From assembly GCF_000158955.1 (NCBI RefSeq), contig NZ_GG657757.1, forward strand, positions 2,286,197 to 2,350,196: a DNA stretch of 64,000 nucleotides. The letters run 5' to 3'. The position numbers were made by a program, and so were the translations under genes. How positions within the stretch are numbered: the stretch's first letter is position 1; each line of letters opens with the position of its first letter. This DNA is from Streptomyces viridochromogenes DSM 40736. Its GTDB lineage: Bacteria; Actinomycetota; Actinomycetes; Streptomycetales; Streptomycetaceae. Below, in pieces: positions 18,230 through 27,736 of this stretch. The notes under the pieces were generated by a model. That model searched no databases, was not told the DNA's origin, and was given only the letters and a program-made list of their open reading frames with translations.

Positions 18230-18245
18230 TAGGTACTGGTACTCA
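18230..18245. promoter_or_regulatory. Candidate MacR-type box TAGGTAC-TG-GTACTCA
   Basis: The 16-bp element differs at two positions from the palindrome TGAGTAC-N2-GTACTCA that I recall being reported for MacR (SCO2120). A half site GTACTCA lies at 18213-18219. It sits 150 bp before the FAD oxidoreductase. A macR-like regulator is encoded in this window at 36964-37665. Confidence 0.4.
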
Positions 18246-18344
18246 GGGGTGCGCACCCGGCCCCAGAGCGCTCCGTCGCCGGCTGGTCACGAGCGCCTCC
18301 GCGCGCGTACTCGGAGGTCGTGGGCGGGCGCTGTCGGTGGGGCT

Positions 18345-18370
18345 GTGGGGGCTGTCAGTGGGGGCTGTCA
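18345..18370. repeat. Two 13-bp tandem repeats (GTGGGGGCTGTCA)
   Basis: Two exact copies, with a degenerate third just upstream, end 24 bp before the FAD oxidoreductase start, in the position of its leader. Confidence 0.75.
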
Positions 18371-18394
18371 GTGGCGGCCGATAAAGTCCCTGGC

Positions 18395-19888
18395 ATGGCA
18401 CGGATTGCGGTGATCGGCGCCGGGATGGGCGCGCTGGCGGCGGCCGCCCGGCTGGCCGTCGCGGGCCACCGGGTGGTGGTGTACGAGCGGACGGACACGT
18501 ACGGCGGAGCGCTGCGCCGCTTCGAGCGCGACGGGTTCGCCTTCGACACCGGCCCCGGCCTGCTCCCGCTGCCCGCCGTCCACCGCGACCTGTTCGTCAA
18601 GACCGGCAAGGAGCCCCTGGAGGCGTGCGTCGACCTGGTCCAGGTCGACCCGTCGTCCCGGCACGTGTTCGCGGACGGCACCGAGGTGGCCCTGCCGAAC
18701 GCCTCGCGCGCCGGCGTCGTGGCGGCCCTGGACGAGGCGCTCGGCTCCGGGGCCGGCGAGCGGTGGGGCGACTTCCTGGTCCGGGCCCGCGAGGCCTGGG
18801 ACCGGACCCGCCGGCCGCTGCTGGAGGAGCCGCTGTGGCCGAACTGGCAGGTGCTGGCCGAGCGTGAACCGTACCCGGCGGTGCCCCACAAGCGGCTGCT
18901 GCGCACCCGCCGGGCGGGCACGCTCGCCGAGGTCGGCGCCTGGGAACTGCGGGAACCCCGGCTCGCCGCCCTCCTGGAGAGTCACGCCGTCGAGCAGGGA
19001 CTCGATCCGCGGACCACCCCGGCGAGCGCGGCCGTACTGCCCTACATGGAGCACGCCTTCGGCACCTGGTACGTGCGCGGCGGCCTGCGCGAGCTGGCCC
19101 GCGCGGTGTACGAGCGGTGCGTGGCCCGCCGGGTCGAGTTCCGCTTCGGCGCCGAGGTGACCGGGGTCCTGGAGAAGGACGGCAGGGCGTCGGGCGTGGA
19201 ACTCGCCGACGGGACGGTGGCGGAGGCGGACTTCGTGCTCGCCGGTGTCGCCCCCGGCGTGCTGGACCGGCTCACCGCGGGGACGGTGCTGCGGGGTGAG
19301 GGCGAGGTGCCGCCGCGGCCCGCGACGGCCAGCCGGCTCACGGTGCTGCTGGCCCTGCGCGGCGACCGCCCCGAGGGCACGGCGCACCGCACGGTGGTGC
19401 ACGCGGCGGACCGCGAGGCGGAGTTGGAGGCCCTGTTCGGCCCGGCGGCGCGGCGCCCGCGCCCCACGGTCACGGTCCTTCGGCCCGACGACCCGGCCCT
19501 GGTCCCGGGCCCGGGCCACGAGGCGGTCACCCTCACGACGGTGGTGCCCGCCCGACCGGGCGAATCCTGGAGCGACCTCGCCGAGAACATGATCACTGTC
19601 GCCGAACGCGTCGTACCCGGGCTCCGCGACCGCCTCCTCTGGCAGGAGGTCCGCACCCCGGCCGACATCGCGGACGCGACGGGCGCGGAGGGCGGGGCGG
19701 TACCGGTGCCGGCCCTGGCGGCGGGCGACGGGCGGCTGTTGCATCCGTCCAACAGCACGCGCGTACCGGGCCTGTTCAGGGTCGGCGGCTGGGCGCATCC
19801 CGGCGGCGGCCTGCCGCACGCGGGCATGTCGGGCGCGCTGGTCGCTGGACTGATCGTGGAGGGGCCGGACTTCCGGGGCTCGCAGTAA
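18395..19888 (+). CDS. FAD-dependent oxidoreductase, phytoene desaturase-like
   Basis: The 497-residue protein opens with the Rossmann FAD motif VIGAGMGALAAAARLAVAGH and ERTDTYGGALRRFERDGFAFDTG, as in phytoene dehydrogenase/amine oxidase family proteins, and ends with a second FAD segment LFRVGGWAHPGGGLPHAGMSGALVAGLI. It is isolated from carotenoid genes, so the substrate is unknown. The ATG at 18395 is chosen because the N-terminal FAD motif follows directly; no strong ribosome site is visible. It converges on the Tyr-rich membrane protein gene. Confidence 0.88.
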   Translation: MARIAVIGAGMGALAAAARLAVAGHRVVVYERTDTYGGALRRFERDGFAFDTGPGLLPLPAVHRDLFVKTGKEPLEACVDLVQVDPSSRHVFADGTEVALPNASRAGVVAALDEALGSGAGERWGDFLVRAREAWDRTRRPLLEEPLWPNWQVLAEREPYPAVPHKRLLRTRRAGTLAEVGAWELREPRLAALLESHAVEQGLDPRTTPASAAVLPYMEHAFGTWYVRGGLRELARAVYERCVARRVEFRFGAEVTGVLEKDGRASGVELADGTVAEADFVLAGVAPGVLDRLTAGTVLRGEGEVPPRPATASRLTVLLALRGDRPEGTAHRTVVHAADREAELEALFGPAARRPRPTVTVLRPDDPALVPGPGHEAVTLTTVVPARPGESWSDLAENMITVAERVVPGLRDRLLWQEVRTPADIADATGAEGGAVPVPALAAGDGRLLHPSNSTRVPGLFRVGGWAHPGGGLPHAGMSGALVAGLIVEGPDFRGSQ

Positions 19889-19909
19889 CCGACGGGGGAA
19901 CCGCCGGCT

Positions 19910-20848
19910 TCAGAAACGGTACTGCTCGTCGTAGCCGTTCCCGTGCGCCTGCTGCCCGTTGCCCTGGTACGGGTACGGCTGCTCCGGCGGCAGCTCCTGA
20001 CCGTACTCGTCGGTGTTGCGCTGCTGCGGCACCCACACACCGCCGGGCGGGTTCTCGCCGCCGTAGGTGCCGGCGTACTGCTCCTGGCCGTAGGCCTGCT
20101 GGCCGTAGTACTGCTGGTCGCCGTAGCCGGTGTCGTACGAACCCGAGCCGTAGGTCCCGGTGCCGATGTACGGGTCGGAGTAGGCGGCGTACTGCTGCTG
20201 GCCGCCGGCGTCGTAGCCCTGCTGCTGGCCGTAGCCCGAGTAGTCGTAGGCGTAGGACTGGTCGGTGCCCTGGGCCGTGGCGGCGTACTGGTCGTGGGAG
20301 GGGCCCGGCTGGTATCCGGTGTCGCCGTAGACGCCGTAGGAGCCGGTGTCCTCGGGCATGGGCTGCGGCTCGTAGACGGCGGTGGTCTCGGCGTCCTCCG
20401 GCCGGCCCGGGCGCGCGGGGGTGAAGACGTCGTCGCGGTCGTAGTCGTCGTCCCGGCCGTAGGCGGCGGTGTCGCGGCGGTAGGCGGCGCCCTCGTCGCC
20501 GTAGCCGCTGTCGGCCGCCTCCATGCCGGAGACCTCGAGGGTGGGCTCCTGGCGGCCGCGCTCACCGCGGCGGCCCTTGCCGCCGCCCAGCGCCGGCGCG
20601 TTCACGGCCCAGCCGGCCGAGAAGCCGCTGCGGAACGACAGGGTGACGAAGGTCTGCCCGACCGCGAAGGCGGCCGCACCCACTCCGATCACGGGGACAG
20701 ACGGGATCAGGACACCGACGACGACGCCGAGGAAGCCGGCGAACGCGAGCAGCCGCCAGCGCAGCCGCGCCTTGTACTGCAGCAGCACCTCGCCCAGCAG
20801 CCACAGCGCGACGATGCCGAACGCGATGTAGAGGACCGCCCAGCCCAT
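19910..20848 (-). CDS. Small membrane protein with Tyr/Gln/Gly-rich low-complexity tail
   Basis: The 312-residue product has two N-terminal membrane segments (WAVLYIAFGIVALWLLGEVL and FLGVVVGVLIPSVPVIGVG) and then about 210 residues of Gly, Tyr, Gln, Asp and Ser with repeats such as YGQQ, GYD and QQYYGQQ. The tail resembles FUS-type prion-like sequence. It lies upstream of metF on the other side of a short gap; both are minus strand but metF reads toward it from 21828. No enzymatic motif is seen. The tail would face the cytoplasm if both segments cross the membrane with both ends inside. Confidence 0.85.
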   Translation of the reverse strand: MGWAVLYIAFGIVALWLLGEVLLQYKARLRWRLLAFAGFLGVVVGVLIPSVPVIGVGAAAFAVGQTFVTLSFRSGFSAGWAVNAPALGGGKGRRGERGRQEPTLEVSGMEAADSGYGDEGAAYRRDTAAYGRDDDYDRDDVFTPARPGRPEDAETTAVYEPQPMPEDTGSYGVYGDTGYQPGPSHDQYAATAQGTDQSYAYDYSGYGQQQGYDAGGQQQYAAYSDPYIGTGTYGSGSYDTGYGDQQYYGQQAYGQEQYAGTYGGENPPGGVWVPQQRNTDEYGQELPPEQPYPYQGNGQQAHGNGYDEQYRF

Positions 20849-20904
20849 GTACGCCCCTCTCCCAGTGGCCGCTACGCAGTGTGTCGTATACCGGTGCGAA
20901 CGGT

Positions 20905-21828
20905 CTAGGCCTGCGGTGGGTGGTGCAGGCCCAGGTTCTCGTAGATTTCAAGCGTCGCCGTGGAATTGTTGAGCGTGATGAAGTGCAGACCCGGCACTCC
21001 CTCGGCGAGCAGCCGCGCACAGAACTCCGTGGCGTATTCGATACCAATGGAGCGTACAGCGGCCGGATCGTCTTTGGCTGCGAGGATCCGCTCTTTAAGG
21101 GCGGCCGGGAACGCGGCGTTGGTGAGGGACCCGATCCGCCCCAGTGTCTTCACACTGGCGATCGGCATGACCTCGGGGATGATCGGGGTGTCGCAGCCGG
21201 CGGCCGAGACGCGGTCGCGCAGGCGGAGGTAGTCCTCCGGGTGGAAGAACATCTGGGTGATGGCGTAGTCCGCGCCCGCCCGGCACTTGTCGACGAAGTG
21301 GCGGACGTCGGTGTCCCAGTCGGCGGAACGCGGGTGCATCGCCGGGAAGGCGGCCACGCCCACGCAGAAGTCACCGGACGCCTTGATCAGCTCGACGAGC
21401 TCGGCGGCGTAGGCGAGGCCCCGGGGGTGCGGCACCCAGTCACCCATCGGGTCGCCGGGCGGGTCGCCGCGCAGGGCGAGCATGTTGCGGATCCCGGCGT
21501 CGGCGTACTGGCCGATGATGTTGCGCAGGTCGGCCACCGAGTGGTCGACCGCCGTGAGGTGCGCGATCGGCGTGAGGGTGGTGTCCGAGGCGATCGCCTC
21601 GGTCGCCTTGACCGTGCCCGCGCGGGTGGAGCCGCCCGCGCCGTAGGTCACGGAGACGAAGTCGGGCGCCACGGCCTCGACCCTGCGCAGCGCGTTCCAC
21701 AGGTTCCGCTCGCCCTTCGCGGTCTTCGGTGCGTAGAACTCGAACGAGTACGTCGCCTTGCCGGTCGCGAGCATGTCGCGGACGGTGCGTGCGTGGTCCG
21801 ACCTGATGGATGCGGTGCCGAGGGCCAT
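20905..21828 (-). CDS. metF: MetF, methylenetetrahydrofolate reductase
   Basis: Reduces 5,10-methylenetetrahydrofolate to 5-methyltetrahydrofolate for methionine synthesis. The 307-residue protein has the TIM-barrel motifs [34 protein letters not shown] (FAD region) and [13 protein letters not shown], matching MetF. The length is normal. The gene lies between the Tyr-rich membrane protein and a frameshifted thiE. The start is ATG at 21828. Confidence 0.97.
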   Translation of the reverse strand: MALGTASIRSDHARTVRDMLATGKATYSFEFYAPKTAKGERNLWNALRRVEAVAPDFVSVTYGAGGSTRAGTVKATEAIASDTTLTPIAHLTAVDHSVADLRNIIGQYADAGIRNMLALRGDPPGDPMGDWVPHPRGLAYAAELVELIKASGDFCVGVAAFPAMHPRSADWDTDVRHFVDKCRAGADYAITQMFFHPEDYLRLRDRVSAAGCDTPIIPEVMPIASVKTLGRIGSLTNAAFPAALKERILAAKDDPAAVRSIGIEYATEFCARLLAEGVPGLHFITLNNSTATLEIYENLGLHHPPQA

Positions 21829-21898
21829 ACCCGCAGGTTAGCCAGGGGCGGTCGGTCCCCCAACCGGACCCCGGACATTTGCCCGAATTGTCGCCCTC

Positions 21899-21929
21899 TT
21901 GTCCACTCCTTGGACACATCCTTGGACAA
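21899..21929. promoter_or_regulatory. Inverted and direct repeat upstream of metF
   Basis: TTGTCCA and TGGACAA form an inverted repeat around a copy of CCTTGGACA that occurs twice (21908-21916 and 21920-21928). It lies about 70 bp before the metF start. It may be an operator or a weak hairpin; the regulator is unknown. Confidence 0.4.
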
Positions 21930-21941
21930 ACGGGCGCACTC

Positions 21942-22611
21942 CTACTGCTCCCGCAGCCGCTTCGCGAACTCTGCCGCCGCCGCACCCGGGTCGTCGGCCT
22001 CGGTGATCGCCCGTACGACGACGACGCGCCGGGCTCCCGCCTCCAGGACCTGATCGAGGTTGGCGAGGTCGATGCCGCCGATGGCGAACCAGGGACGGTC
22101 GGTGCCGAGGGCGGCGGTGTACCGGACGAGGTCCAGGCCGGGGGCGTGCGGCCGGGCTTGGTGGGGGTGGGCCAGCACGGGCCCGTGCAGAAGTAGTCCA
22201 CGCCGTCCTGTGCGGCTGCCGCGGCGGCCTCGGACTCAGCGTGGGGTGGAGCGGCCGGATCAGGACGGCGTCGCCGAGGATCGCGCGGGCCGCCGGGACG
22301 GGGAAGATCGCCCTGGCCGAGGTGCAGGACGTCGGAGCCGGCGGCGTGGGCGATGTCCGCGCGGTCGTTGACCGCGAGCAGTTTGGCGGTGCCGGGCGCA
22401 GGCCCTCGGCGAGGACCGCCAGGTGCTCCAGCTCCTCGGCCGCCTTCATGCCCTTGTCCCGCAGCTGCACGATGTCCACGCCGCCCGCCAGCACGGCGTC
22501 CAGGAACTCCGGGAGATCACCCTGCCGCCTGCGGGCGTCGGTGCAGAGGTAGACCCGGGCGTCGGCGAGCCGGGCGCGGGCGGTGGTGGCGGTTGCGGCG
22601 GAGCCGGGCAT
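21942..22611 (-). pseudogene. thiE: ThiE, thiamine-phosphate synthase, frame broken by about five single-base indels
   Basis: Normally joins the thiazole and pyrimidine phosphates to thiamine phosphate. The N-terminus ([24 protein letters not shown]) is readable from ATG 22611 and the C-terminus ([21 protein letters not shown]) in another frame. Between them the expected segments [31 protein letters not shown] and [17 protein letters not shown] occur in shifting frames. The minimal explanation is five 1-nt changes in G/C runs near 22392, 22300, 22257, 22243 and 22148. All catalytic segments are retained, so this is either sequencing error or very recent decay. It is separate from the thiO-thiS-thiG operon. 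Confidence 0.85.
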
Positions 22612-23086
22612 GTGTCCCCCTGGTTCGTCGGTGGCGTGCGGGCGCGGGGTGCGACCCGGGCCGGTGCTGTCGCCGGGCGCGGAGCGCGCTGTGCCGCTCG
22701 GAGTGCGGGGTGCGCTCGCGGCGGGCGGCAAGCTTCCCGCCGGTGGCGGGGGTGCGGCAAGGCGCACGCCGTCGGCCGGTGGGTGGGTACGGCCGGACCC
22801 AGCTGGTGGCCGCCGACCGGGCCCACGGCAAGCCCCCGGCGGGTCCCAAGTCTCTCACCCGGGTCCGGGCCGCTGCCGCGCACCCGGCGGGGGCGACCCC
22901 GGCGGGCCGGGGCCGCTGCCGCCCGCCCAGCCGGGAGCGGCCCGGCGGGCCACCCCGAAAAGGCGCGACCCTGAAAGGCGCGAGCCCCCCGGGCCGTGAC
23001 CCCTGCGGGCCCCGGCCCACACCGGGCGGTTGTTCGGGCCCGGCCCCGCTCACGGCAGGGCCGGACGTTGTTCCGGTCGGGGTCGG
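22612..23086. other. 475-bp intergenic stretch upstream of thiE
   Basis: Extremely G/C-rich, with short self-complementary segments, including a near-palindrome around AAGCTT (22719-22740). I see no gene with a credible start and composition, and no TPP riboswitch core (CTGAGA or ACCTGATC) here, unlike the thiO leader. Confidence 0.6.
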
Positions 23087-23452
23087 TCAGACCGCGAGCG
23101 CCTGGGCGCGGCGCTTCACCTCCGTGCCGCGATTCTCACTCAGCGCCTGCGCCGGGGTGCCGGGCAGGCTCGGGTCGGGGGTGAAGAGCCACTCCAGCAT
23201 CTCCTCGTCCGTGAAGCCGTCGTCCCGCAGGAGCGTCAGGGTGCCGGACAGGCCCTTGACGACCTTGTCCCCGTCGATGAAGGCGGCGGGAACGTGCAGC
23301 GCGCGGTTCTCACCGCGGCGCACGGCGATGAGCTGGCCCTCCTTGACCAGCTGCCGTACACGCGTCACCTCGACGCCGAACTGTTCGGCGATGTCGGGGA
23401 GGGTGAGCCAGGCAGGGACGAGAGCATCGATCTTTGCGTCAATCTCGGTCAC
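23087..23452 (-). CDS. Rv2175c-family DNA-binding protein
   Basis: The 121-residue protein has a winged-helix/excisionase-like N-terminal HTH (LTLPDIAEQFGVEVTRVRQLVKEGQLIAVRR), then a C-terminal domain (LTLLRDDGFTDEEMLEWLF). Rv2175c of M. tuberculosis binds DNA and is phosphorylated by its neighbour kinase PknL; here a PASTA kinase lies about 4 kb away. The GTG at 23452 is favoured by alignment start TEIDAKID; a GTG at 23476 gives eight more residues. Neither has a strong ribosome site. Confidence 0.9.
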   Translation of the reverse strand: MTEIDAKIDALVPAWLTLPDIAEQFGVEVTRVRQLVKEGQLIAVRRGENRALHVPAAFIDGDKVVKGLSGTLTLLRDDGFTDEEMLEWLFTPDPSLPGTPAQALSENRGTEVKRRAQALAV

Positions 23453-23541
23453 GGAAACAAGCCTGCCATCCACCACTGACAGGAGGAAGTCGGACCGGTC
23501 CGGCCGGGCGGGCCCACGGCGCCCGGTCCACCTCCCCGGCG

Positions 23542-24786
23542 CTATGCCGTCGCCGCTTTGAGCGGCCTCGCCGGATCCGCCAGCAGCGTCGGATTCATCG
23601 GCGTGCCCGACTCGATCAGGCGGCGCCCCTGGGCCAGGTCCCGGGGACGGCCCACCGCCAGCAGCGCGACCAGCCGGTCATCGCGCAGCCAGCAGACCGT
23701 CCAGGCCGGCCCGGCCGGGTCGCCCCGCCACAGGGTCGTGTCGGCGGCCGCGTGGTGCCCGGCGTACTGCACGAACCGCCCGAACTGCTCGGACCAGAAG
23801 TAGGGCACCGGGTCGTACACCGCCGGCGGCTCCCCCGAGGCCCGGCCGACGATGTTCAGGGCCACGGTGCGGGGCCCCTGCAGGGCGTTGTCCCAGTGGT
23901 GCACCAGCAGGCGGTCGTCGTACCGCCCCGAGGGGAAGGAGGCGCAGTCGCCGACCGCGTACACGTCCGGCGCGGTCGTGCGCAGGTGCTCGTCGGCCAC
24001 GACCTCGCCGTGCGCGCCGAGCTCGACCCCGGAGCCGGACAGCCAGGCCGTGGCGGGGCGGGCGCCGATGCCGACGACGACGGCGCCCGAGGGCAGCCGC
24101 GTGCCGTCGTCGAGGAGCACCGCGCCGGGCTCGACGCGCTCCACGCGCGCGTGCGTCCGCAGCTCGGCCCCCGCGTCGGCGTACCAGTCGGCCATGGGCG
24201 CGGCGACCTCGGCGGGCAGCGCCCCGGCGAGCGGCCGCTCGGCGGCCTTCACGACGGTCACCGCGCAGCCGGCCCTCGCGGCGCGGGCGTTGGCGAACTC
24301 CGCGCCGATCCAGCCCGCGCCGACGACCACGATGTCGTGCTGGCGGGCCAGCACCGGCCGCAGCCGCTCGGCGTCGTCCAGGGTGCGCAGCAGATGCACG
24401 CCCGGCACGCCCTCCGCCCCGGGCAGCCGGATCGGTTCGGCACCGGTCGCGACGACCAGGACGTCGTACGGCACGGGCCCGTCCTCGGTGTCCAGCTCCC
24501 GGTCGCCCGGGCGCAGGCCGGTCACCTCGCAGCCGAGCCGCAGCTCGATGCCGAGGGCCTCGAAGTCGACGTCGAACGCGGAGCCCTCGGATTTGCCGAG
24601 CAGGACGGCCTTGGACAACGGCGGCCGGTCGTACGGCTGGTGGGGCTCGGCGCCGACCAGGAGGACGCTGCCGGTGAAGCCCTTCTCCCGCAGGGCGACG
24701 GCGGTCTGGACACCGGCCATGCCCGCGCCCGCCACGACCACGCGCCACGGCTGTGCGGACCCTGCTTCCTGCGTCTGCTCGCTCAC
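23542..24786 (-). CDS. FAD/NAD(P)-dependent oxidoreductase, ferredoxin-reductase-like
   Basis: The 414-residue flavoprotein has the FAD motif VVVAGAGMAGVQTAVALRE, the NAD(P)-binding motif IVVVGAGWIGAEFANARAAR, and the second FAD motif APDVYAVGDCASFPSG. A C-terminal reductase-like domain (PYFWSEQFGRFVQYAG) places it in the ferredoxin/rubredoxin reductase group. Electron acceptor unknown; no ferredoxin is adjacent. GTG at 24786 (SEQTQEAGSAQ) is preferred over the extended start because upstream residues are untypical. Confidence 0.92.
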   Translation of the reverse strand: MSEQTQEAGSAQPWRVVVAGAGMAGVQTAVALREKGFTGSVLLVGAEPHQPYDRPPLSKAVLLGKSEGSAFDVDFEALGIELRLGCEVTGLRPGDRELDTEDGPVPYDVLVVATGAEPIRLPGAEGVPGVHLLRTLDDAERLRPVLARQHDIVVVGAGWIGAEFANARAARAGCAVTVVKAAERPLAGALPAEVAAPMADWYADAGAELRTHARVERVEPGAVLLDDGTRLPSGAVVVGIGARPATAWLSGSGVELGAHGEVVADEHLRTTAPDVYAVGDCASFPSGRYDDRLLVHHWDNALQGPRTVALNIVGRASGEPPAVYDPVPYFWSEQFGRFVQYAGHHAAADTTLWRGDPAGPAWTVCWLRDDRLVALLAVGRPRDLAQGRRLIESGTPMNPTLLADPARPLKAATA

Positions 24787-24818
24787 CTGATCACCATAGA
24801 CAACTGACGTTCTGTCAG

Positions 24819-25169
24819 TCAGTGCTCGGGCGCAGTGACCTGCTCCACAACGCTCGTCCCGCTGCCCTGCTGGGACTCCCACTCCCAGGTCTCCTCCAGC
24901 CGCACCCGCCCGTCGGGCAGATCCACGACCGTCGAGACACAGTGCCCGGAGGACGTGGTCCCGTCCTCCTTGAGCTGTACGTACCGGAAGTCCAGCCTGT
25001 CTCCCTCCCTGGTACCCACGAGACGGCCGCGTACGACGTCGCCGCCTGTGTACTCGGCCCAGATCTCACCGTCCCGCTCGTGGTACGTGAACCGGGTGCG
25101 GGTCCCCACCTGACCAGGGGCCTGATCGGCCACCGGGGCGAGGACGAGACCGTCGAGGGATCGGGCCAT
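24819..25169 (-). CDS. Small conserved beta-rich protein (often mis-annotated N-acetylglutamate synthase)
   Basis: The 116-residue protein has repeated strand pattern with motifs TRFTYHERDGEIWAEYTGG, VRGRLVGTREGDRLDFRYV and CVSTVVDLPDGRVRLEETWEWE. Similar short Streptomyces and clostridial proteins carry an N-acetylglutamate synthase label without acetyltransferase motifs, and none are seen here. The ATG at 25169 has GGGAG about 10 nt upstream. It is divergent from the thiO operon; its 5' end lies 63 bp from the riboswitch. Confidence 0.8.
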   Translation of the reverse strand: MARSLDGLVLAPVADQAPGQVGTRTRFTYHERDGEIWAEYTGGDVVRGRLVGTREGDRLDFRYVQLKEDGTTSSGHCVSTVVDLPDGRVRLEETWEWESQQGSGTSVVEQVTAPEH

Positions 25170-25231
25170 GGGCGAAGGCTCCCTTACTGCGGCACTGGGC
25201 GTCGGGCTAGGGTTGGTGGCCAACGTAAGGC

Positions 25232-25322
25232 ACTCGCGGGAGCCCGGACGCACCGGGCTGAGAGGGAGGCTGGCGGCCTCCGACCGTACGAACCTGATCC
25301 GGGTCATGCCGGCGAAGGGAGG
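25232..25322 (+). ncRNA. TPP riboswitch (THI element)
   Basis: The two conserved sensor helices are recognisable: CTGAGAGGGAGGC (25258-25270) and ACCGTACGAACCTGATCC (25283-25300), followed by GGGTCATGCCGGCGAAGGGA (25301-25320). The 3' end AAGGGAGGGG overlaps the ribosome site of thiO, suggesting translational control when TPP is bound. It precedes thiO by 13 bp. Confidence 0.92.
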
Positions 25323-25334
25323 GGCTGGACGCCC

Positions 25335-27501
<2,167 letters not shown>

Positions 27502-27555
27502 CCCGGCGCTTGTGCTGGGGTGGGGGTGGGGCCGCAACCCGGCGTAGCGGGGTGC

Positions 27556-27603
27556 CTCCCCCACCCCAAGCTCTCGGCTTCGCTCGAGCAGGGGGACCCC
27601 CAT
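27556..27603. repeat. Streptomyces dispersed intergenic repeat
   Basis: The segment CCTCCCCCACCCC followed by CTCTCGGCTTCGCTCGAG and GGGGGACCCCCAT matches a repeat that I recall as widely dispersed in Streptomyces intergenic regions. TCCCCC and GGGGGA arms allow a hairpin. It lies between thiG and the kinase and could terminate thiG. Confidence 0.6.
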
Positions 27604-27723
27604 CGCCCACCCGTGCCGCCCCAGCGACACCACTGCCCGCAGGCAGGGTGGGACACACGTCACAGGTCCGCTTCAGTCGTGACCCGAAAGTGGGCGCGGC
27701 GAGTGGGTGTCAGTTGTGGCTCG

Positions 27724-27729
27724 TACACT
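27724..27729 (+). promoter_or_regulatory. Putative -10 box (TACACT) for a leaderless kinase transcript
   Basis: TACACT ends 7 bp before the GTG start at 27737, a spacing that places transcription start at or very near the start codon. There is no ribosome site, which is consistent with a leaderless mRNA. No convincing -35 hexamer is seen. Confidence 0.4.
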
Positions 27730-27736
27730 CGCCTGC

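Larger units (their letters stand above)
17905..18394. other. Intergenic region with C-run tract and candidate MacR box
   Basis: About 490 bp between the TetR gene and an FAD oxidoreductase. It contains a strand-biased tract of repeated C5 or longer runs (17992-18065), a palindromic GTAC box (18230-18245) and a 13-bp tandem repeat (18345-18370). No gene is convincing here; several overlapping frames lack ribosome sites and normal composition. Confidence 0.6.

Noticed and set aside
21942..22178. Separate 78-residue ORF as its own gene
   Set aside because: It is the C-terminal part of ThiE in another frame; its start is not real.
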